A DNA stretch of 64,000 nt from JAHIQC01 sp964565645 (GTDB lineage Bacteria > Actinomycetota > Coriobacteriia > Anaerosomatales > JAHIQC01), in NCBI GenBank assembly GCA_964565645.1, contig CAZMFQ010000008.1:62001-126000 (forward strand), written 5' to 3'. Positions 36,800-45,129 of the stretch are shown in pieces. The notes below the pieces were generated by a model. That model saw nothing but the letters and a program-made list of their open reading frames with translations. It searched no databases and had not been told where the DNA came from. A program made the position numbers and the translations under genes. Positions within the stretch are counted from its first letter, which is position 1. Each line of letters opens with the position of its first letter.

Positions 36800-37351
36800 A
36801 TGCGGGTGAGTAACGCAGTTGACCCGGGCAAGGTGAGGTCCCCACTCCTCTATGTGGACGAGTTGCGGGCACACTTCTGCAAGAAACCGTTCGACATCAC
36901 GCTGGCCGCGTACTTCCCGGCTGACATCATCGACAAATACGACCTGACGTCTGCACCGAAGACTGTGGACTTCACACGTAGGAAACTCGAGTCCGCTGGC
37001 TACCGTGGTTACTACGTCATCGTCGTACACGACAAGCGAGGCTCCACACTCTGGCACCCACATATGCTGCTCGACGGTCGCTTTGGAAACTACCAGAAGG
37101 TTCGCCGTGCCCTATTCCCGGTCGCAGACATCAACTACAAGACTGCCGGGAAGATCGACGACCTCAAGCAGTGTGCCGGCTACATGGCGATGCGAGCCTG
37201 TGAGCAGGGTCCGGACTCGACGCGCTGGGAGTTCGACTTCATGGGAGAGCACAAGAAGCAGCGTCCCCGTGGATCACGAGGGAAGGGTCGCCGCTCATCA
37301 ACTCCTACGTCCACGAAGGACGCGTACGGCCGCTTGCTCGGTACTGTATAA
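36800..37351 (+). CDS. Putative HUH-type replication initiator-like protein
   Basis: 183 residues. VIVVHDKRGSTLWHPHMLLDG near residue 80 contains a His-x-His pair in a beta strand like the HUH motif of rolling-circle Rep or relaxase proteins. QCAGYMAMRACEQG near 127 could be the catalytic Tyr helix. A basic tail (RPRGSRGKGRRSS) may bind DNA. The fit is partial, since a classical YxxxK is not present, so this is a tentative call. ATG 36800 has a strong SD. Confidence 0.5.
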   Translation: MRVSNAVDPGKVRSPLLYVDELRAHFCKKPFDITLAAYFPADIIDKYDLTSAPKTVDFTRRKLESAGYRGYYVIVVHDKRGSTLWHPHMLLDGRFGNYQKVRRALFPVADINYKTAGKIDDLKQCAGYMAMRACEQGPDSTRWEFDFMGEHKKQRPRGSRGKGRRSSTPTSTKDAYGRLLGTV

Positions 37352-37378
37352 GAGAGCGTCGACAACAAGGGAGACTCA

Positions 37379-37522
37379 ATGGACGACCCGTACGCCAGTG
37401 GCAAGCACCCGTTGCGCGAAGAGCTTGAGAACCTGAAGGAATGCTGGGGTGAACTCGCCGCGTACACCCCCATCTTCGCCGTCGTCAGCACACTTGAGTA
37501 CATCGTCCGGATTGCGTCATAG
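37379..37522 (+). CDS. Small acidic/hydrophobic protein, 47 aa
   Basis: A short frame with SD AAGGGAG. It encodes a charged N-terminal helix (REELENLKECWGELA) and a hydrophobic C-terminus (YTPIFAVVSTLEYIVRIAS). No family recognised. It lies 27 bp behind the Rep-like gene and is probably co-transcribed. Confidence 0.55.
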   Translation: MDDPYASGKHPLREELENLKECWGELAAYTPIFAVVSTLEYIVRIAS

Positions 37523-37622
37523 GGGCCGGACGAGGTGCAACAAGCACTCCCCGAGACCCCGGCGGAATAGTCACCAGGCCGCGTGTACGGCCTTCCAAGA
37601 CGAGCTACCGAGCGGATGCACC

Positions 37623-38117
37623 ATGGGCAGACCCAGACGTGAAAACGGCTACAAGATCTCGAGGCTCAACAGTCTTCGCCACGGAGTCTGCACCGACGAC
37701 ATCTTGAAGTCTCGGGGGCCCGAAGCCTGTCCACACCGTCAGTCTTGTCAGGTACTCAAAGACCAAGGACTTCGACCCGCATGTATACCGGGGCTCGACT
37801 GCCCAGGCGAGAGCGCGTTCTACCGATTGTTCATCAAGGACGCCCGCAACACATTCCTTGCTGCACGGGACAGAATGCCCGAACCCGAGTTCGAACGACT
37901 CCTTCATGAACTCGCGATCGTAGAACTACAGAAGCAACGCCTCTCAGGGCTCATCGCCCAAGAAGGAGCCTTCCGTCCAAAGAAGCATCCGATCAGCGGA
38001 TACGAGTACGGACTGGAAGAGACGCTCGCCTCAGGTCGCTACTCAACGGCACTCCACAACAGATTCAATCGCCTGATTGACCTCATGCTTGGCTCGAGCT
38101 CTGGCGAGAGACTGTAG
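37623..38117 (+). CDS. Hypothetical Cys-rich protein
   Basis: 164 residues. The first third has a cluster of cysteines (HGVCTDD, EACPHRQSC, PACIPGLDCPG) that could bind a metal. The rest is helical (FERLLHELAIVELQKQRL). Family unknown; the N-terminal GRPRRENGYKISRLNSLRHG looks nucleic-acid binding. A short AGGCCG/CGGCCT hairpin precedes the ATG at 37623, but the SD is weak. Confidence 0.55.
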   Translation: MGRPRRENGYKISRLNSLRHGVCTDDILKSRGPEACPHRQSCQVLKDQGLRPACIPGLDCPGESAFYRLFIKDARNTFLAARDRMPEPEFERLLHELAIVELQKQRLSGLIAQEGAFRPKKHPISGYEYGLEETLASGRYSTALHNRFNRLIDLMLGSSSGERL

Positions 38118-38194
38118 CCGACCACCGAAGCTCGGCGCTCAACGCATGCACGGTTGTCACATCCGTAGAAGGGCAGTCCGCTCGCCCGGGCACG

Positions 38195-39154
38195 CTATTT
38201 GGGGGTGTGCCTGGTGCAGTACTTGCTTCCCGGCGCTCGCCGATTTCCGCACGCCTTTCCTGACGTAGTCGTAGCTTGGCACCATCCATCCGCCGCACGC
38301 CGCCTGGCTCGTCCCATTGCATTCTCAAGGCGGTCGAAACGAGTACCATTCCAAAGGTACTGATCGCCGACCTTCGTGATGCCGAACTCGCGCATACCCA
38401 TCTCAAGCCCGGTCTTGGTCGTCCAGAATGCATCCAAGTCCGATTGGCACGGCGGCATACCATCGCTGCGCCTCCGAGGTGGCCAGGATACTTCACGACC
38501 TTCAAGGAGCTTCTGGAGGTCGGACTTGGTCATCCATGCTTCGGCCGGCGGATCCGGAAATCCCACCCATATCTCCGAATACCGCCCCCACCAGGAGTCA
38601 ACGAACTCAGCCTGTTGCCGCTGAACGCCGTTCTTCACGTTCGCTTTGTATGAGGACGCAGCCGTCTTGGCCACGCCTCGCAACCCGATCCCGAACATCA
38701 AGCCCTCAACAAGTCCAGCCCCGACAGCACCAGGGTTTCCCCGTGCCACCACCCTGCGCCGTGCAGCGTCTGACTGCATCATCTCCAGGAGACGATGTGT
38801 CTGTTCGACACGACGCAGCATCTCCATCGTCCGGTCCGAGTCGGACGAACGCTTCGATGAAGCCTTCTGTTTTGGCTCAGCTCCACTTCGGCGCTTGGCC
38901 GGCGGTTGTGATGAAGTGGCCTGAGCTGCTCCTGCGCTTCCCTGGTGTACGCCCCAGTCGATGTTGTAATCGCTGCGCTTGGCCGGATCTCGCAGCACCT
39001 CGTATGCGAGATTGATCGCCTTCGCCCTCTCCGTGTCGCCACCCTGGTCCGGATGGTGCTTCAGCATCAGCGCCTTGTATGCCTTCTCGATGACCTCCGG
39101 CTCTGCCTTCGGATGAACCTGGAGTACCTCGTAGTAGTCAATGAACTTCGTCAT
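38195..39154 (-). CDS. J-domain protein with C-terminal zinc-binding tail
   Basis: 319 residues. An intact J domain lies at residues 5-66 with the HPD tripeptide (LMLKHHPDQGGD) that stimulates DnaK/Hsp70 ATPase. The middle is basic, with a Gly/Val-rich segment (GNPGAVGAGLVEGLMFGIGL). The end (CQATTTSGKACGNRR ... GSKYCTRH) is a small CxnC...CxxH zinc motif. It may recruit host Hsp70 to an element or phage protein. It is convergent with the Cys-rich gene. Confidence 0.82.
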   Translation of the reverse strand: MTKFIDYYEVLQVHPKAEPEVIEKAYKALMLKHHPDQGGDTERAKAINLAYEVLRDPAKRSDYNIDWGVHQGSAGAAQATSSQPPAKRRSGAEPKQKASSKRSSDSDRTMEMLRRVEQTHRLLEMMQSDAARRRVVARGNPGAVGAGLVEGLMFGIGLRGVAKTAASSYKANVKNGVQRQQAEFVDSWWGRYSEIWVGFPDPPAEAWMTKSDLQKLLEGREVSWPPRRRSDGMPPCQSDLDAFWTTKTGLEMGMREFGITKVGDQYLWNGTRFDRLENAMGRARRRAADGWCQATTTSGKACGNRRAPGSKYCTRHTPK

Positions 39155-39193
39155 TTGAATCCCCTCTGCTGTGCGTCGGAACGCAGCTGAGTC

Positions 39194-39706
39194 TCAGTCC
39201 TCGAAGAGCCAGTCGATTCCGGACTGCGCATCGAGTCTGGCGCCCGCACGCTCTAGCTCTTTGGCGTTCCGCTCAAGTTCCCGGTGCTTGCGCTGATAGG
39301 ACGCTGCCGCATCGTTGCGCGACAAGATGGAGCGCAGTCCATCAGCACTCGAGGCGGATGAGATTGTCTTCAAGTCGCGTCGCTGACCTGCAGTCATAGA
39401 CATGGCATCGAGCTCGTTAGTGGTCTCGTTGAGTGCATCATCCGCTGCTAGGAACGCATCATCGATATCGATGCCACGCTCATCGTCACGGCTCTTCGCT
39501 ACGAAGCCAACCGATGCCGCTCTCAGCTCAAACCACTGGGCCTTGAGGTTGGCGTACGACCAGATCCGTTCGTCCATGCTGAGGTGATATGAGCCGAGAA
39601 GCCGTCGTCGTTCCTCGCTCAACCGTTCATATTCCTTCTGCGCAGCAACCTGGCTAGCGGATTCTCCGCTTGCCTGGCCAGACCGCCGATTCAAGAAGCC
39701 AGCCAT
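39194..39706 (-). CDS. Hypothetical coiled-coil protein
   Basis: 170 residues, almost entirely helical and highly charged (KEYERLSEERRRLLGSY; RKHRELERNAKELERAG), suggesting a coiled coil. No membrane segment or known motif. It ends 39 bp before the J-domain gene and follows a tiny membrane-protein gene, so the three may form an operon. Confidence 0.6.
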   Translation of the reverse strand: MAGFLNRRSGQASGESASQVAAQKEYERLSEERRRLLGSYHLSMDERIWSYANLKAQWFELRAASVGFVAKSRDDERGIDIDDAFLAADDALNETTNELDAMSMTAGQRRDLKTISSASSADGLRSILSRNDAAASYQRKHRELERNAKELERAGARLDAQSGIDWLFED

Positions 39707-39740
39707 CACGCCCCTCTTCCTCGATACGAACTCGTCCGTA

Positions 39741-39836
39741 TCACCAGAACTTACTGTCAGTCTTGCCGCGAATCCTCTGAATGGCCCACAGCACTACGCC
39801 GCCCAGAATCAGAACCGGGAAGATGCAAAATGGCAC
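39741..39836 (-). CDS. Small single-pass membrane protein, 31 aa
   Basis: GTG start with GGGGGTG as SD six bases upstream. The product is one hydrophobic helix (FCIFPVLILGGVVLWAI) followed by a basic tail (QRIRGKTDSKFW). It lies 34 bp upstream of the coiled-coil gene on the same strand. Conservation would be needed to prove it. Confidence 0.55.
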   Translation of the reverse strand: MPFCIFPVLILGGVVLWAIQRIRGKTDSKFW

Positions 39837-39956
39837 GTCAACACCCCCAAGAACGTCTCGTTGTTGTCAGGATATGCGACCTAGAGGCTGAACGCGAAGG
39901 GTAGACGTTGCCTTTGTACCGTCGAACTCTAGGCAAGACCGTCCAACACTCGTTCC

Positions 39957-40202
39957 ATGCGAGAGATCAGGACGGAACTCATACCCTTCGGTCAGCGGCT
40001 GAAGGAGCTGCGACTCGAGCGTGGCCTGTCGCAGGAAGAACTCGCCCATCTGGCCGGCTTGGACAGAACCTACGTCTCGCAAGCCGAACAGGGGCGTAGG
40101 AACACCACGCTCATCACGATGCAGAAGATCGCTGCCGCTTTGGGCATCACCATCGTCGAACTCGTCAGTGAACCGACGGGGAGACCCGAGACCTCGGACT
40201 GA
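39957..40202 (+). CDS. XRE-family transcriptional regulator
   Basis: 81 residues forming one HTH_3 domain (RLKELRLERGLSQEELAHLA, then LDRTYVSQAEQGRRNTT and MQKIAAALGI). Probably a repressor of element genes; the divergent spacer towards 39836 would be its control region. It is convergent with the degenerate J-domain gene. Confidence 0.85.
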   Translation: MREIRTELIPFGQRLKELRLERGLSQEELAHLAGLDRTYVSQAEQGRRNTTLITMQKIAAALGITIVELVSEPTGRPETSD

Positions 40203-40231
40203 ATCGCAGCCCCTTCATTGCCGATGGGACA

Positions 40232-40627
40232 CTACTTCGTGAGTCGATGACTCGCCGCACGCTGCACGGCACGAGACCCACGAGCAGTAAGTTCCGCAGC
40301 ACTGGCGAGAGCTCCGCTCCCGATGACCGTGACCTTCAGCGCGACCTCACGGGTCTGTGAAGCAAGCTCCCGAAGATCGATCTCCTGAATCGCTTCGACA
40401 GCAGCGTTCTTCGCGCCCACTAGCTTGTCACCAGCAGCATCACCGAGAAGGGCCAACTCATGCGCCTTCCTGAGTGTCGGATCGCTCAGAATGGCGAGCG
40501 CAGCGTGAAGGTCACCAGTCCTCCGCCGACGAGCCCGACGATCTGCAAGCAACTCATCGAACGCGGCGACAACTTCCTCTTGCCTGGCTCCGGGCGCCAG
40601 CCCAAGCACTTCAAAATGATTCGTCAT
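40232..40627 (-). CDS. Degenerate J-domain-like protein
   Basis: 131 residues. The N-terminus (HFEVLGLAPGARQEEVVAAFDELL ... ALAILSDPTLRKAHELAL) follows the J-domain pattern but has RRARRRRTGD where the HPD loop should be, so it cannot activate Hsp70 in the usual way. The C-terminal half is helical and partly hydrophobic (VTVIGSGALASAAEL). It may compete with or pair with the true J protein at 38195. Hairpin-SD leader at 40659. Confidence 0.65.
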   Translation of the reverse strand: MTNHFEVLGLAPGARQEEVVAAFDELLADRRARRRRTGDLHAALAILSDPTLRKAHELALLGDAAGDKLVGAKNAAVEAIQEIDLRELASQTREVALKVTVIGSGALASAAELTARGSRAVQRAASHRLTK

Positions 40628-40658
40628 TGCAGAATCTCCTCTCCATAGACACGACAAA

Positions 40659-40684
40659 GGCGAGACCCTGGAATGGATCCCGCC
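40659..40684 (-). promoter_or_regulatory. Hairpin-SD leader of the J-like gene
   Basis: On the minus strand GGCGGGATCC pairs with GGGTCTCGCC (two G-U pairs), then TTTGTCGTGTCTATGGAGAG and the ATG. Confidence 0.6.
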
Positions 40685-40712
40685 CACAGACAACGAACAC
40701 GAACTTCCCGGC

Positions 40713-41201
40713 CTACATGAGACCGAGGTCACGCATTGAGCTCACGCTGCCGGCATCACCTCCGCCCACAATCACTGAATCGAGAAGCTCCACACCGCAG
40801 ATGTCGAAGGCCTTGGAGAGGCGTTTCACCAAATGACAGTCGGCGCCCGAGGGCTGGCTGTCCCCTGATGGGTGGTTGTGCACTACCACCGCACAAGCTG
40901 CATTCGCGACAACCGCAGCCTTAAGACATTCACGTGGATGAACGACGCTAGCGTTCAAGGAGCCCGTCGAAACCGGGACACGGGCGATCAAGTTGTTTCG
41001 GGTACTGAGAAGCAAGATTTCAAACCTTTCGCGATCTGCAGCCCGCAAATCGGCGCACACCGATGCAACGTCGTCCGGCGTCGAGATGTTCACCGTCTCG
41101 GTCTCGTAGGGAACTGACTCGTCACGAACAAGCGCAACGAAGTAGTGAGGGACCCGGGCATCGACGAACGGTTTGTAGACACGCAATGCGGGATTTCTCA
41201 T
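40713..41201 (-). CDS. RadC-family JAB/MPN-domain protein
   Basis: 162 residues, a RadC without the usual N-terminal helix-hairpin-helix. The JAMM metal motif HNHPSGDSQPSGAD near residue 106 is intact, with ILLLSTRNNLIARVPVSTGSL upstream as in other RadC proteins. RadC homologues are frequent on mobile elements; the activity is not settled. The start ATG 41201 has SD TGGAGG directly behind a leader hairpin. Confidence 0.87.
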   Translation of the reverse strand: MRNPALRVYKPFVDARVPHYFVALVRDESVPYETETVNISTPDDVASVCADLRAADRERFEILLLSTRNNLIARVPVSTGSLNASVVHPRECLKAAVVANAACAVVVHNHPSGDSQPSGADCHLVKRLSKAFDICGVELLDSVIVGGGDAGSVSSMRDLGLM

Positions 41202-41225
41202 CGAGATACCTCCAGATACAGGGAA

Positions 41226-41254
41226 GGGGCGCCGACCGTGTTGGCCGACGCCCC
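41226..41254 (-). promoter_or_regulatory. Hairpin-SD leader of the RadC gene
   Basis: A 12-bp stem: GGGGCGTCGGCC pairs with GGTCGGCGCCCC on the minus strand, then TTCCCTGTATCTGGAGG. It lies between the zinc-ribbon stop and the RadC start. Confidence 0.65.
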
Positions 41255-41277
41255 GATGAGGGATATGACTTGTGGAT

Positions 41278-41520
41278 CTACGACTCGATCTTGATCGTCG
41301 CCTTGCACTTGCCGGACTTGAAGTTCGTGCAGCCCCAGAACGAACCGTACGGACCTGACCGGCGCACCATCTGGGCGCCACACTCCGGACACGTGGGTGC
41401 GGACTCCTGCTCGACCGGCTCCTCAGCCTCGACAGGCTTGCTGGTCTCGGCCTTCGGCTTCGGCGTCGCCTTCTTGCGGGTCATGGTCGCCTTGTTCTTC
41501 GTGGTGGTCTTCGTAGCCAT
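41278..41520 (-). CDS. Small protein with topoisomerase-type C4 zinc ribbon
   Basis: 80 residues. A Lys/Thr/Ala-rich basic N-terminal half (ATKTTTKNKATMTRKKATPK) is followed by an acidic linker and one zinc ribbon (CPECGAQMVRRSGPYGSFWGC ... C), the DNA-binding module at the end of bacterial topoisomerase I. A stand-alone copy probably binds single-stranded DNA. Hairpin-SD leader at 41548. Confidence 0.8.
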   Translation of the reverse strand: MATKTTTKNKATMTRKKATPKPKAETSKPVEAEEPVEQESAPTCPECGAQMVRRSGPYGSFWGCTNFKSGKCKATIKIES

Positions 41521-41547
41521 TTCGAACTCCTCTCCAGAAAACAGAAC

Positions 41548-41575
41548 GAGCCCCAGCTCGATATGAGCGAGGCTC
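41548..41575 (-). promoter_or_regulatory. Hairpin-SD leader of the zinc-ribbon gene
   Basis: GAGCCTCGCTC pairs with GAGCTGGGGCTC (one bulge), then GTTCTGTTTTCTGGAGAGG. Confidence 0.6.
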
Positions 41576-41643
41576 CTCAACAAACGGTGAGACTTCGGCG
41601 CCTCACCTATGCGATATGGACGGACATCACCTCCTTTCCAGGG

Positions 41644-42558
41644 TCACCGATCCTCCCTCGTGCTCATGAACTCATCGAACCGTTTGACGGCAGCACCTCC
41701 TACCCCGATGCAGTGGGAATACGTTTGAAGCAGTGACTCCGGGCTCGACCATCTGCCCAGGTGAGCAAGGGTCTTGAGATCCGTCCCCGCCCGGACATGG
41801 GCAACGGCCCATGAATGCCTGAGATCGTGGAACCGAATGTGCGGCAACCCTGCCTTCTCGAGTGCACGATTGAGCACTCGATTCGGGGTCGCATCCGAGA
41901 GCGGTCGCCCGTCGGACTTACAGAACACGAGAGGATGATCGCCGGCACGCCGTCGCCTTTGAGCTATCAATCGGCTCAAAGACTCCGGCACCGGCACGAT
42001 CGATCTCGAACTCGAGGTCTTGGGACTCGTGACCCGACCCGACCTCATCGTCTTGCTGACCGAGATCGTCATCGCCTCGGCATCGATGTCTGACCATTCG
42101 AGCGCCAGACACTCGCCCTTGCGAAGGCCACAGAGCGCAGGTAGCGCAAGGATCAAGCGCCACGACTCCGGACACGCGTCCAGAAGCAGCCTGACTTCTG
42201 CCGGGGCAAGGTACTTCATCTCCTGACGCTCCGCTCGTGGGAACGCCACCGAATCAACTGGATTCTCGGCGATCAACGAATACTCGCACGCTGTCTCAAG
42301 AACACGCTTGAGCACGATCAGCCGATTCCGAGCAGTAGCCGGCGCAACACCTCCTGAAATCAAAGAAGCCATCCATTTCTGGATGGCCTCTGGAGTGATC
42401 TCGGAGAGCGGTAACTCCCCGAAGTGGGGAACTAGATGTAGGCGCACGATCGACTCGTACTCCCGATATCCGGAAGCCTTGAGCCGAACGACCGCCCAAG
42501 TAGCGAGCCACGTTCGCGAGAACTCGGCGAACGCAACCCCACTTGCTTGCAGGGACAT
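41644..42558 (-). CDS. Third tyrosine recombinase, inside element 2
   Basis: 304 residues: SAM-like core-binding domain (about 8-95) and catalytic domain with Arg in ALCGLRKGECLAL near 158, FHDLRHSWAVAHVRAG near 250 and LGRWSSPESLLQTYSH near 275. It lacks an arm-binding N-terminal domain and is not near an att core, so it may be a resolvase, inversion enzyme or remnant of an older nested element. ATG 42558 has SD GGAGGTGA behind a leader hairpin. Confidence 0.88.
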   Translation of the reverse strand: MSLQASGVAFAEFSRTWLATWAVVRLKASGYREYESIVRLHLVPHFGELPLSEITPEAIQKWMASLISGGVAPATARNRLIVLKRVLETACEYSLIAENPVDSVAFPRAERQEMKYLAPAEVRLLLDACPESWRLILALPALCGLRKGECLALEWSDIDAEAMTISVSKTMRSGRVTSPKTSSSRSIVPVPESLSRLIAQRRRRAGDHPLVFCKSDGRPLSDATPNRVLNRALEKAGLPHIRFHDLRHSWAVAHVRAGTDLKTLAHLGRWSSPESLLQTYSHCIGVGGAAVKRFDEFMSTREDR

Positions 42559-42582
42559 AGAATCACCTCCAAGTAGAAGAAA

Positions 42583-42608
42583 GCCTCTCGCTCCGAAGGC
42601 CGAGAGGC
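42583..42608 (-). promoter_or_regulatory. Hairpin-SD leader of the third integrase gene
   Basis: GCCTCTCG pairs with CGAGAGGC, then TTTCTTCTACTTGGAGG. The T-rich stretch makes it look like an intrinsic terminator placed before a start. Confidence 0.7.
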
Positions 42609-42644
42609 GCACACCTCAGACTGTCAGGCGGGCTTCGTCAGCTG

Positions 42645-44054
42645 CTACGGTGAGGCCTCAACCGCGTACTGCTTCGCGGTTCGGGCACGCCACTGAAGTG
42701 CGCCCTGGCATTTGTCCATGATCGAGCACACCTCTTGCTGAGTGAATCCGAGCCGACGTAGAGTCGTTGCCTTCAGTATCAGGAGACCCGCCTGCGTCAG
42801 GGTGTATAGCTCCCCGCCATCACGCACTCGCGATGGGCGGCGGCTACCCCTGTGAGTGTAGAAGTTGCGGTTGTCACGAAGATCCTGCAGTAGGACCTCC
42901 CTATTCGGAGCCACTTGAGTCACGTAGTCTCCGATGTCACCCAGCATCTGCTGCAGGAGCTCTCCGGCTGGTCTCGCCTTGCTCGCTTTTAGCTTGCCAA
43001 CGACCCACCGCTTCACCTTCGAATCCGAAATGGAGCTCTTCACGATATCCAAGCGTCGAGTGAACTCAGCGGAGTCAAGCTCCAGTTCCTCCACCCCAAC
43101 ACGAGAAAGCGCCTCGAGACTCTGCGCGACAGCCAGGAATCTCAGATCGCTAGGCATCTCGCGTTCGCCTATCAGCCCTACGAGGATCGAAATCGCTCGT
43201 CTTTCGTCGCCAGAGCATGAGAGCCACGACGCGAGCACGTCAGCGACCCTCTCGCCAATCTGCGCAAATGACAAGAGCATGAAATCCGGCAGAATCACCT
43301 TGTCATCGGAGGCTGAAACCGACAGGTGCCTGCCGACATCCAACCACTCGTCGCTGTCCGGGGCTTGGATCCGCAGACTGGTGTTGTCAACGCTTCGGTC
43401 CAGGCAGAACGTGAAGAACTGCCACAACGGCCCAACGAACTTCTCGGACAGAAGACCGTAGTCCAGCGGGCTGTCCAGGAGAAGCTCGATCTCGCAATCA
43501 TGAGACAGGTCGAAACCCTTCACTGACGCGAATGGCAGTGAGGCGGTGTGGATAAGATTGATCCTCCATCCATCTCCTGAGACAAGCTCCTGTGCAGGTG
43601 GCATCTCGTAGTGGTAGTCGGCACCGACTAGGTGCTTCTCGTCGTCGAAACGATGCTCGGAGACGCATGGATGGGTTTGAATCCAGTCACGCAGATGCGT
43701 GAACGCCATGCGAGCCTTCTTGATGTGCGGATCGGCGGCGATAGCCTCTTGCGGGCCGACGAACCCGAGACTGGCGTAGTACTCCTCGCTTCCCGCTCCA
43801 GGCATGTTGATCGTCATATTGGTCATGAGCAGATCGAACAACACGACGTGCTTGCCATTGCGCAGCATCCCGAAGACAAGGGGAGTACTCTCTGCCTGGT
43901 TGATCCGATCCGCCATGTTCTTCATGCCACCGATATGACCGAATGGAATCGACAGGTTGAATCCATCCGCATCCGAATAGCGCAGAATCCCGACGGACTG
44001 CATGTCGGGCGAATCCGGTAGCCACCAGATGCCCGAAGACTCAAATGCTTCCAT
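42645..44054 (-). CDS. ApeA-like HEPN protein, probable antiphage RNase
   Basis: 469 residues. The N-terminal part (GIWWLPDSPDMQSVGILRYS) fits the ApeA N-terminal domain. The C-terminal helical part has the HEPN catalytic pattern R-x4-H as RNFYTH near residue 408. ApeA-type HEPN proteins act by abortive infection, probably by cutting RNA after sensing phage. It lies back-to-back with a second HEPN gene at 44222, and the 167-bp spacer must hold both promoters. SD GGGAGG. Confidence 0.75.
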   Translation of the reverse strand: MEAFESSGIWWLPDSPDMQSVGILRYSDADGFNLSIPFGHIGGMKNMADRINQAESTPLVFGMLRNGKHVVLFDLLMTNMTINMPGAGSEEYYASLGFVGPQEAIAADPHIKKARMAFTHLRDWIQTHPCVSEHRFDDEKHLVGADYHYEMPPAQELVSGDGWRINLIHTASLPFASVKGFDLSHDCEIELLLDSPLDYGLLSEKFVGPLWQFFTFCLDRSVDNTSLRIQAPDSDEWLDVGRHLSVSASDDKVILPDFMLLSFAQIGERVADVLASWLSCSGDERRAISILVGLIGEREMPSDLRFLAVAQSLEALSRVGVEELELDSAEFTRRLDIVKSSISDSKVKRWVVGKLKASKARPAGELLQQMLGDIGDYVTQVAPNREVLLQDLRDNRNFYTHRGSRRPSRVRDGGELYTLTQAGLLILKATTLRRLGFTQQEVCSIMDKCQGALQWRARTAKQYAVEASP

Positions 44055-44221
44055 GTTGGGGCCTCCCGACTTCCCAGCAGCGAATCCCCCAGGCTACAGC
44101 TCACAAGAATCGCCTCGGTCAGAGACTAGCTCCCCGCCTGAAGTTTGTCAGTCTGACGCGGGTATCGCACAGCAACTGGATACACTGAGCGCAAGGCGCA
44201 GCAGTATTGAAGGGGGAGAAC

Positions 44222-44824
44222 ATGACCACTTATCGGCTCGGGCGCGAAGCAGCGCCAGCCCAGTACTTGTTCGCTCAAGCTCAGCAGAGTCTGAGGCGAG
44301 CCGAAAGCGAACCCGAGGGTTCGAAGCTCGAGTGCATGAACGCGATGATTATGGCCGCGTTCGCACTGGAGTCATTTCTCAACGTCTTCGGCGAACAGGT
44401 GTTTGCAGAACGATATGGCGAGAAGTCCGGACACCAGAAGTGGCAGGAAATTGAGCGAGGGCTCAACCCGCAGGGGAAGCTTGATCTGCTCATTGCCATG
44501 AAGAGTCTGTCTGTGGACACCAGCGCTGAGCCCTACACTCTGGTTCGGTCGCTAATCAAGTACCGCAACGACTGTGCGCACGGGAAGACGTGGCGGAGCA
44601 AGGATGTCGTCGTGGATCTGCCAGTCCGCCCGCACCCCAATGAAGTCCCGGCGCTGACTCCTCCGTGGTTCAAGTTGGCGACGGTGGGTACCGCCCGGAA
44701 GTACATGAACGCAGTGCGCACGATTGCTGATGACTTGCTGTTGAGAACGGACTACTTGCGGGGACTGCGCATCAGCGACACCGCCTGGCACACAACCGAG
44801 TCAGTAATCGAGGAGGACTCGTAG
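44222..44824 (+). CDS. Small HEPN-domain protein
   Basis: 200 residues, helical, with R-x4-H as RNDCAH in LIKYRNDCAHGKT near residue 118, the position expected in the last HEPN helix. The family resembles HEPN proteins of toxin-antitoxin and Abi systems. A partner nucleotidyltransferase (MNT) is not adjacent. It is divergent from the ApeA-like gene. SD AAGGGGGAG at ATG 44222. Confidence 0.7.
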   Translation: MTTYRLGREAAPAQYLFAQAQQSLRRAESEPEGSKLECMNAMIMAAFALESFLNVFGEQVFAERYGEKSGHQKWQEIERGLNPQGKLDLLIAMKSLSVDTSAEPYTLVRSLIKYRNDCAHGKTWRSKDVVVDLPVRPHPNEVPALTPPWFKLATVGTARKYMNAVRTIADDLLLRTDYLRGLRISDTAWHTTESVIEEDS

Positions 44825-45129
44825 GCACGAATCGCCCCAGAGGGGGTGGATCTCGTTCTTGGAGCGCCTGAGTCAGCTCGCCGATGATGACGCACTGTTC
44901 GATAACACACGCACAGTGCTTTGAACATCGGCTACCGCGTACCCACCTCGGGCATCTCTCGGAAACACCAAAGATCTTGAATAGCAGGATTCCCTGCAGG
45001 TGGGCTTCCTCGAAGCGATGACCCTCGGATGGGATACGACTCAAGGGGCAGGTCAGTAGTCTCGTCACAGTTGATGTCAGCGCAGATTGATATGCTGCCA
45101 GCTGACTTGTCGTGACGAGAGGGGGACTC
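44825..45129. other. Intergenic region without visible gene
   Basis: No coding frame with start signal is convincing. It probably contains the promoter of the DUF457 gene and the end of the HEPN transcript. Confidence 0.4.
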
